From Lachnospiraceae bacterium (GTDB lineage: Bacteria > Bacillota > Clostridia > Lachnospirales > Lachnospiraceae), in contig JAILGL010000088.1 of assembly GCA_024696825.1 (NCBI GenBank), forward strand, positions 1-37,650: a stretch of DNA of 37,650 nt. Direction: 5' to 3'. Position 1 is the stretch's first letter; each line of letters begins with the position of its first letter. The translations under genes were made by a program, and so were the position numbers. The notes under the pieces are model-generated. The model searched no databases, had not been told where the DNA came from, and saw nothing but the letters and a program-made list of their open reading frames with translations. Shown here one piece after another: positions 31,330-37,650 of the stretch.

Positions 31330-32397
31330 TTGTTTAAGAGAGAGAATACAAGGGTTGTTAATATTGGTGGTGTGCTGATAGGCGGTAATAATCCTATAGC
31401 TATTCAGTCCATGACTAATACTAAAACAGAGGATGTAAAGGCTACAGTTGAGCAGATTAAGGAGCTTTCACGCGCAGGCTGTGACATTATCAGATGTGCA
31501 GTTCCAACTATGGAGGCTGCAGAAGCGGTGCGTGACATTAAGAGACAGATAGATATCCCTCTTGTCTGTGATATACATTTTGATTACAGGCTTGCCATAA
31601 AGGCTATGGAATCAGGCTGTGACAAGATTAGAATTAATCCGGGTAATATAGGAAGTCTTGAAAATGTAAAGAAAGTAGTGGATAAAGCAAAGGAAAGACA
31701 CATTCCTATAAGGGTTGGAGTTAATTCCGGCTCTCTTGAGAAAAAATATATAGATAAATATGGCAAGGTTACCAGTCAGGGAATCGCTGAAAGTGCCATG
31801 GAAAAAGTAAAACAGTTGGAAGATATGGATTTTTCTGATATAATTATCAGTATTAAATCTTCAGATGTATTAATGTCCATAAAGGCCCATGAAACCATTG
31901 CCCAGATGACAGATTATCCTCTTCACGTGGGTATAACTGAGTCAGGTAGTGTGAAAGCCGGTAATATTAAGTCGGCAGTAGGTCTTGGAAATATATTATA
32001 TCAGGGCATTGGTAATACCATCAGAGTGTCTCTTACAGGTGATCCTGTAGAAGAGATATATTCTGCCAAGGAGATTTTAAAATGCTTAGGCCTTAGAAAG
32101 GGAGGCATTTCCATAGTTTCCTGTCCGACCTGTGGAAGAACAGAGATAGACCTTATAGGTCTTGCAGGTAAGGTTGAAGAACTTTGCAAGGACTATGATG
32201 ATCTTAATATAAAGGTGGCTGTTATGGGCTGTATAGTTAATGGCCCTGGAGAAGCCAAGGAAGCTGATATAGGTATCGCAGGCGGTAAGGGCCGTGGTAT
32301 CGTTATAAAGAAGGGTGAGGTTATTAAGAATCTTCCGGAGTCAGAGCTTCTTAATGCTCTTAAGGAAGAACTTGATAAATTTAGGTTAGCTAATTAA
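31330..32397 (+). CDS. ispG: (E)-4-hydroxy-3-methylbut-2-enyl-diphosphate synthase
   Basis: This 4Fe-4S enzyme converts MEcPP to HMBPP late in the MEP pathway. It has the TIM-barrel front (NNPIAIQSMTNTKTEDV, near the start) and the cluster-binding cysteines in SCPTCGRTEIDL and MGCIVNGPGEAK at the end. I chose TTG 31330, giving about 355 aa, because GGAG (31320-31323) lies 6 bases upstream; an in-frame TTG at 31318 adds four residues but has no ribosome site. The gene follows rseP after 17 bases. Confidence 0.95.
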   Translation: MFKRENTRVVNIGGVLIGGNNPIAIQSMTNTKTEDVKATVEQIKELSRAGCDIIRCAVPTMEAAEAVRDIKRQIDIPLVCDIHFDYRLAIKAMESGCDKIRINPGNIGSLENVKKVVDKAKERHIPIRVGVNSGSLEKKYIDKYGKVTSQGIAESAMEKVKQLEDMDFSDIIISIKSSDVLMSIKAHETIAQMTDYPLHVGITESGSVKAGNIKSAVGLGNILYQGIGNTIRVSLTGDPVEEIYSAKEILKCLGLRKGGISIVSCPTCGRTEIDLIGLAGKVEELCKDYDDLNIKVAVMGCIVNGPGEAKEADIGIAGGKGRGIVIKKGEVIKNLPESELLNALKEELDKFRLAN

Positions 32398-32482
32398 AAT
32401 TAAGCTAATTTTGACATATTTGCTTCACTTGTAGGACATAAATGATTTCTAAAATAAATTAAGTTATAAGAATGGAGTAGGC

Positions 32483-35278
32483 ATGAAAGGGAAAAAAGTA
32501 GGTTCAGTTATCGGTGGAATTTTTAAAATGATATTTGGCTTTATAGGAAGCTATGCAGGTATCATGACAAGTATTATCGGTGCCATACTGGGAATATTTG
32601 CAACTGCTATACTTATAGCAGCCCTTGGTGGTGTGTTAATATACGTTAAGGTTTTACCTGATTTTACCAAAGCCAGAAATGCTGTATTTGAAAAGCTTGT
32701 TAATATGAGTGCCAAGGATTTCGTCATGAATGAGGATACTAAGATTTATGATAAGAATGGCGATAAGATTGGTACTGTTAATGCAGGTCACTATAAATAC
32801 GTTAAGGTTAATAAGATTTCACCATATGTTTATAATGGTTATATTGCAGTAGAGGATAAGCGTTTTAGAACTCACGCCGGTGTGGATATGCTTTCTACAC
32901 TTAGAGCTGCAGTTTCTATGGCAAGAAATAACGGAGAAGCTACCTCCGGTGGTAGTACCATTACACAGCAGGTTATCAAGAACAACCTTCTTACTCAGGA
33001 AAAAACTATGGTAAGAAAGATGTCCGAGATAATGCTTGCACCTACAGTAGAAGAGAAGTTTAGCAAGGATAAGATTATGGAGTTTTATTGTAACTCTAAC
33101 TACTATGGCAACAGATGTTATGGTATTAGTGCTGCAAGTAAATATTACTTCGGAAAGAAACCGGCAGATCTTACACCTGCTGAGGCTGCACTTCTTATAT
33201 CTCTTTCTAATAACCCTGCAAAGTACAATCCTGTTAATCATCCGAAGGCTGCTAAGGAGAAGAGAAATTCAAGTCTTAAGAGGATGCTTGACAGTGGTGT
33301 TATTTCTAAAAAAGAATATAAAAAAGCTATTAAATCCAAACTTAATGTTCTTCAGATTACAGGTAAAGTAGTTAATGAGAATTATCAGACCAGCTATGCA
33401 ATTCATTGTGCGGCCATAAACCTTATGGAGAAGGAAAACTTTGAATTTAAGTATACATTTTCAAATAAGACTGAATATACAGATTATATTGAAAAGTATT
33501 CTGATTTATACAGTGAGAAGAGTGAAGAAATAAGAAAAGGTGGCTATAAGATTTATACATCTATCAATCCTAAGATTCAGAAGAAGCTTCAGAGTGCCAT
33601 AGATAATGGACTGGCCTTTGATACTGAGAAGACTAAGGATAATAAATATGCTCTTCAGGGAGCCGGTGTATGTGTTGATAATAAAACCAACTATGTTATA
33701 GCTATCGTTGGAGGTAGAGGTACAAAGGATTCTTATAACCGTGGTTATCTTTCAGCCAGACAGTCAGGAAGTTCCATAAAACCTCTTATTGACTATGCCC
33801 CAGGTATAGAGTCTGGTGCATTTACTCCTTCGAGTATAGTAGATGATCACAAGATTAAAAATGGACCATCCAATGCGGGTGGCGGATATCATGGAACTAT
33901 GCATTTACGTGAGGCGGTGGCGCGTTCACTGAATACCGTAGCATGGCAGGTACTTTCTACAATTACCCCTGAGTACGGTCTTTCCTTCTTGGATAAAATG
34001 CAGTTCCATAACTTAAGCTATGTAGATAATGGAAACCTCGCTCTTTCTCTCGGTGGTTTCACCAAGGGTGTAAGAGTAGTAGATATGGCGAAAGGTTTTT
34101 CAACTCTTGCCAATGGTGGTGAATATTGTGAAAGAACCTGCGTTAAGAAAATAACTCATACCTCTGAGGGTATGGTTTATCAGGATACAGACGAAGATCC
34201 TGATGTTACACAGGTTTATTCTAAGGATACTGCATTTATGATGACTGATATTCTTAAGGGTGTTATTAATGAGGATTATGGTACAGGTCATTCTCTTAAG
34301 CTTGATAATGGTCATATAGCAGCAGGTAAAACCGGTACCACAAACTCTAATAAGGACCTTTGGATGTGTGGTTATACCTCTTATTATTCAACTGCTATAT
34401 GGACAGGTTATGATACACCTAGAGCCATCGCTGGTTCTTCTGCATCAGTTCCTGGTTCTATCTGGAAGAATTTCATGAATTCTATCCATACCAAGAAGGA
34501 GCCTTTGGAATTTGAAAAGCCTGAAACAGTAGTTCTTGCTAAGAGTGATGGAACCGGTAAGATTATCGAAGGTACCGAAATGGAACCTAAGGATACTAAG
34601 AATTATTATGATAAGCCTTATGGTTATGACTACTTCTCAACTGCTATCTTAGAGGATACCTCAGGATATGTTAATAAGATGAAGGATAAGGCATATCAGA
34701 AGAAGTGTCTTAAGAAGCTTAAGAAATTTGAGAAACTCTATATTACAGAGCTTGCAGATTATTATACTCTTGAAGAGGATTATAAGACTCTTAAGAATAT
34801 GATTTCAGCCATTGATGATGATACTGTTAGAAAGGCTTATTTAACCCGTGTTACTGATAAGTATGAAAGTCTTGCTGATCAGACCTTAGAGTGGAAGAAG
34901 GTTGTTAAGGCTTATAACAAGAAGAAGAAAGAAGAGGCTGAGGCTCTCGCAGAAAAGACTGCAGAGGAAAGTGTTGTTAATGCTGTTGAAGCAGTTAAAA
35001 ATGCAAGAATTGAAACAGCAAAAACAGCGATTAAACGTCTTTCAAGCAGAAAGTTTAAACCTGATAATATATCTACTTTGATTAAAAATGCAGAGGATGC
35101 TGTTAAGAAGTGTAAGAATTATTCTGAATATGCTTCCTTAGTTAGCTCATTAGATGCTGCTAAGAGACATGTTAGCAGTCTTCCTACAAAACAGGAATAT
35201 ATTGAAAGTAAGAAACCTAAGAATACACCGACTCCATCGCCGGAAACAGAGGAAGAAACGGATGAAACCGAAGAGTAG
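32483..35278 (+). CDS. ponA: Class A penicillin-binding protein (PBP1a type)
   Basis: This 931-aa enzyme polymerises and cross-links peptidoglycan at the outer face of the membrane. A hydrophobic N-terminal segment (about residues 12-60) anchors it. The glycosyltransferase 51 domain has EDKRFRTHAGVD (E in the catalytic motif) and GGSTITQQ. The transpeptidase domain has S430-x-x-K433 (in QSGSSIKP), a RSLN motif and K616-T-G. About 240 residues follow that are Lys/Glu-rich and coiled-coil-like, ending in a PTPSPETEEETDETEE tail; this is a long extension compared with typical homologues. ATG 32483 follows AATGGAGTAGG. A promoter-like TTGACA lies at 32412. Confidence 0.95.
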   Translation: MKGKKVGSVIGGIFKMIFGFIGSYAGIMTSIIGAILGIFATAILIAALGGVLIYVKVLPDFTKARNAVFEKLVNMSAKDFVMNEDTKIYDKNGDKIGTVNAGHYKYVKVNKISPYVYNGYIAVEDKRFRTHAGVDMLSTLRAAVSMARNNGEATSGGSTITQQVIKNNLLTQEKTMVRKMSEIMLAPTVEEKFSKDKIMEFYCNSNYYGNRCYGISAASKYYFGKKPADLTPAEAALLISLSNNPAKYNPVNHPKAAKEKRNSSLKRMLDSGVISKKEYKKAIKSKLNVLQITGKVVNENYQTSYAIHCAAINLMEKENFEFKYTFSNKTEYTDYIEKYSDLYSEKSEEIRKGGYKIYTSINPKIQKKLQSAIDNGLAFDTEKTKDNKYALQGAGVCVDNKTNYVIAIVGGRGTKDSYNRGYLSARQSGSSIKPLIDYAPGIESGAFTPSSIVDDHKIKNGPSNAGGGYHGTMHLREAVARSLNTVAWQVLSTITPEYGLSFLDKMQFHNLSYVDNGNLALSLGGFTKGVRVVDMAKGFSTLANGGEYCERTCVKKITHTSEGMVYQDTDEDPDVTQVYSKDTAFMMTDILKGVINEDYGTGHSLKLDNGHIAAGKTGTTNSNKDLWMCGYTSYYSTAIWTGYDTPRAIAGSSASVPGSIWKNFMNSIHTKKEPLEFEKPETVVLAKSDGTGKIIEGTEMEPKDTKNYYDKPYGYDYFSTAILEDTSGYVNKMKDKAYQKKCLKKLKKFEKLYITELADYYTLEEDYKTLKNMISAIDDDTVRKAYLTRVTDKYESLADQTLEWKKVVKAYNKKKKEEAEALAEKTAEESVVNAVEAVKNARIETAKTAIKRLSSRKFKPDNISTLIKNAEDAVKKCKNYSEYASLVSSLDAAKRHVSSLPTKQEYIESKKPKNTPTPSPETEEETDETEE

Positions 35279-35374
35279 GAGTATAAGGGGCTTAGTAGGT
35301 TAGTTACATTTGATATATTTAAATATTTGATACATTGATAATTGATTTGGATAGATTAGGAGAGGATTAAACTT

Positions 35375-35899
35375 ATGTTTGATGGAAATGTTAATCAGGA
35401 TGCGGCTGAGAAACAGAAGGAGCTTGACAGAAAAAGAAACCAGGTTCCCGTAAGTTCTAACGCAAAAGTTGTTACTAGTTATGATAATAAAGATGATGGA
35501 ACAAAGGTTTATACAAAAAATTCTTTAAATAAAACTTCTGGCAGCACAGTTAAAGGGTCACAGGCTGCAACTACAGAAAAGAGTGATAATACTGAATATA
35601 AGGGTACAGGTAAAGCTTTTAGTGAGGATAAAAGGGGTAAGAGATATCCTAATACCGTAGGTGACTGGTTTATAACGGTTTGCTGTATACAGATTCCTGT
35701 GGTTGGACTTATTATTTTACTTATTTTAGCTTTCTATCCTAAGAATATTAATCCTTCCAAGAAGGCTTATGCAAGAGCTTATCTTATTTATAGAATCCTT
35801 GTATGGTGCCTTGCTGCACTTGTATTATACATTCTTTATCTTGCAGGAGCAGATTTTGTAGATAATGCATTAAGCTATATCGGCAAGTCTGTTGTTTAA
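35375..35899 (+). CDS. Small membrane protein of unknown function
   Basis: This 174-aa protein begins with a charged, low-complexity cytosolic part (about residues 1-95, rich in Lys, Asp, Ser and Thr) and ends with two membrane helices (about 100-123 and 137-160). The segment between them (FYPKNINPSKKAYARAYLIY) is basic. I know no family for it. RBS TTAGGAGAGG lies before ATG 35375. The gap of 96 bases from the PBP gene has no terminator, so it may be co-transcribed and could help wall synthesis, but this is inference from position only. Confidence 0.75.
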   Translation: MFDGNVNQDAAEKQKELDRKRNQVPVSSNAKVVTSYDNKDDGTKVYTKNSLNKTSGSTVKGSQAATTEKSDNTEYKGTGKAFSEDKRGKRYPNTVGDWFITVCCIQIPVVGLIILLILAFYPKNINPSKKAYARAYLIYRILVWCLAALVLYILYLAGADFVDNALSYIGKSVV

Positions 35900-35908
35900 A
35901 GCAGTAAA

Positions 35909-35961
35909 AGAAATCCCCACCTCTAAGTCGTTAGGGTATAGGTTGGGGGTATTGGATTTCT
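35909..35961 (+). terminator. Hairpin after the small membrane protein, weak terminator
   Basis: AGAAATCC (35909-35916) pairs with GGATTTCT (35954-35961), with inner CCCACCT/AGGTTGGG pairing (one bulge). There is no T-run after it, only TAGTATAAAA, so termination is uncertain. Confidence 0.5.
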
Positions 35962-36030
35962 AGTATAAAATAATAGGAAGAAAAATAACGTATAGACCTG
36001 TATGATTGAAAGATCATAGGAGGTAGTAAT

Positions 36031-37650
36031 ATGAGAAAAGGTTTACTTAAAGGACTGGCTATTATTTCTACTGGAGCACTTTTACTTACTTCAGTTTCTG
36101 TTGGAACTGTTAGAGGTAAGGCTAGTGCAGAATCGGATGAAGCTTCAACCGAGATTGATAATACCTATAATGCTGTTTTTACAAGGAATGACGGCCTTAT
36201 AAAAAAGCATTTTGAAGACAGTGACGGTAATAGAATTATATTTAACAAAAAGAAAGATAATAATGATTCCGGTAAGAAGAGAGGACTACTTAAAGCTTCA
36301 ACTCTTCCTGAATCATATGATGCTACAGATAATTATGTTACAAGCATAAAGGATCAGGGTTATACAGGCTCATGTTGGTCATTTTCCATGATGAAGACCT
36401 TAGAGGCTACAGCTATTAAGGAAGGCTATGAAACTAAGGATAGTGCTGATTTTTCTGAAAGCCATCTGGTTTATTATTCGTATTTTAGAAATACGGATTC
36501 CTCAGATTCAACCTATGGTGACTGTAATTATCTGACCTCAAGTGCCTCTGATGCTTGTACCTATCCTTATATGATAGGTGGTTCTGTAGGAATCGGTGGT
36601 CCTGTTCTTTTAAGGGGAACAGGTATAGCCAGTGAAAGTTCATTTCCATTTAGCGCTGACTCTAATTCTGAGTTAGAAGATATGGGTGAGTCCATGGAAG
36701 CTTACGGAGCTAGTGAATATTATCACATAGATAATTACAGACTCACAGGCTTTAAGGATTACAGCTATAGTGATGCTGATGAAATCAAACAGGCTTTGAT
36801 TGATAACGGAGTGCTTACAGCTGCTCTTTATTATGATACAAAATATCTAAAAACTACAAGTGACAGCTATGATGTGAACTCCTGTTACTATCAGAATCTT
36901 TATACTGAGACTGATGAGGATTCAGATGATTATGCACCATATTATGCTGATCATGCTGTAACGCTTATAGGTTATGATGATAATTATCCTGCAAGTAATT
37001 TTAAAAATACTCCTGCAGGTAACGGAGCATGGCTTATAGCCAATAGTCATGGAACTAATGCTTCTGATGACAATGGTTATTTTTGGCTTTCCTATTATGA
37101 TGCTTCATTTTCAGATATATATAGTATGCAAATAGAAAAAAAGGATTTTGCAGATGACATCTTCCAGTATGACGGAAATGGATATGGTGATGTTAATGAG
37201 TCTTCAGGTTCTATGACTCTTGCTAATATATATGAAAATAGTTCTGATACTACTAAATATATTCATTCTGCAGGTATTTATACTGTAGAGGATAATCAGA
37301 GTTGTATTATAAATGTTATGAAAAATCCGGCGGCAGATATGTCCTCCGGTGATATAATTGAGGATGCTTATACAGTTCTTGAAGGGGATAAAAGCGGTTT
37401 TTACACTGTTCCTCTTACTAAAGCTGTAGCTATAGAACCAGGGGAAAGCTTTGCCATATTAGTTACTTATATGTCTAATGGTGGTACAGTTTATTATCCT
37501 ATAGAAGGTCAGACTCAGTCCTATAGGGATTCTGATTATGGAACTGTTAAATTTGCATTTGCATCTAAGGCAGAGCAGAGCTTTTATTATAGCCGTAACA
37601 GATGGTCTGACAGCTATTATAAAACCTATAATAACTTCTGTATAAAGGGT
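36031..37650 (+). CDS. Secreted papain-like (C1A) cysteine protease, 3' end beyond window
   Basis: The frame is open for 540 codons to the window edge. A signal peptide is clear (RKGLLKGLAIISTGALLL then a small-residue stretch near VRGKASA, about residues 2-35). The C1A protease core has Gln109 and catalytic Cys115 in DQGYTGSCWSF, His308 in DHAVTLIGYDD and Asn338 in WLIANSHG; together these form the papain triad. A region after residue 350 is beta-rich and could be the lectin-like domain often attached to such clostridial proteases, though I cannot confirm it. AGGAGG 7-12 bases before ATG 36031 sets the start. The enzyme should act outside the cell or on the wall. The rest is cut by the window. 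Confidence 0.9.
   Translation, partial: MRKGLLKGLAIISTGALLLTSVSVGTVRGKASAESDEASTEIDNTYNAVFTRNDGLIKKHFEDSDGNRIIFNKKKDNNDSGKKRGLLKASTLPESYDATDNYVTSIKDQGYTGSCWSFSMMKTLEATAIKEGYETKDSADFSESHLVYYSYFRNTDSSDSTYGDCNYLTSSASDACTYPYMIGGSVGIGGPVLLRGTGIASESSFPFSADSNSELEDMGESMEAYGASEYYHIDNYRLTGFKDYSYSDADEIKQALIDNGVLTAALYYDTKYLKTTSDSYDVNSCYYQNLYTETDEDSDDYAPYYADHAVTLIGYDDNYPASNFKNTPAGNGAWLIANSHGTNASDDNGYFWLSYYDASFSDIYSMQIEKKDFADDIFQYDGNGYGDVNESSGSMTLANIYENSSDTTKYIHSAGIYTVEDNQSCIINVMKNPAADMSSGDIIEDAYTVLEGDKSGFYTVPLTKAVAIEPGESFAILVTYMSNGGTVYYPIEGQTQSYRDSDYGTVKFAFASKAEQSFYYSRNRWSDSYYKTYNNFCIKG

Noticed and set aside
35909-35961. End of an IS200/IS605-type insertion sequence or guide RNA
   Set aside because: A single hairpin with no transposase or TnpB trace nearby; more simply a gene-end hairpin.

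Overview
The window looks like a chromosomal segment of an AT-rich, anaerobic Gram-positive bacterium of the Clostridia, most likely a Lachnospiraceae member. The signs are low GC, TTG/GTG starts behind strong GGAGG-type sites, ribonuclease Y, RecU, an oxygen-independent ribonucleotide reductase, the MEP isoprenoid pathway and the gene order pyrH-frr-uppS-cdsA-dxr-rseP-ispG. Species cannot be fixed from sequence reading alone. Nearly all genes lie on the + strand.

Region 1 (1-1650) is accessory in character. It opens with the 3' part of a tmRNA-like (or tRNA-like) RNA ending in a T-arm and acceptor strand and followed by a strong terminator. Next come degenerate copies of that 3' end, a large hairpin and a 31-bp direct repeat, which together resemble the scar of element integration at an RNA gene. 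Two small overlooked-type genes follow (a short protein with a nucleotidyltransferase-like tail and a HEPN-like protein) with their own promoter and terminator.

Region 2 (1650-4480) has a 58-bp tandem repeat with internal palindromes and an 11-bp repeat in a 5' leader, then a three-gene set: GT2 glycosyltransferase, DUF2304 membrane protein and a membrane-anchored DUF3574-like protein. A long AT-rich gap with a terminator and a perfect operator-like palindrome follows.

Region 3 (4480-9030) carries a large LuxR/MalT-type (LAL) regulator, an 87-aa companion of unknown function, and a cytosolic GH26-like glycoside hydrolase behind a perfectly symmetric promoter.

Region 4 (9130-22640) is housekeeping and signalling: rny; a RACo-like ASKHA ATPase; a tight operon of proC, a small alarmone synthetase, a membrane protein, an RluA-type pseudouridine synthase and recU; then nrdD with a leader hairpin; a REC-GGDEF(degenerate)-EAL protein; gpmI; and secG.

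Region 5 (22830-37650) has a small unknown protein, a GH95 fucosidase behind a LacI-family-like operator, then the conserved translation/envelope cluster pyrH-frr-uppS-cdsA-dxr-rseP-ispG, a class A PBP with a long charged C-terminal tail, a small membrane protein, and the start of a secreted papain-like (C1A) protease that runs off the window end. No CRISPR array, insertion sequence, prophage or complete tRNA was found.
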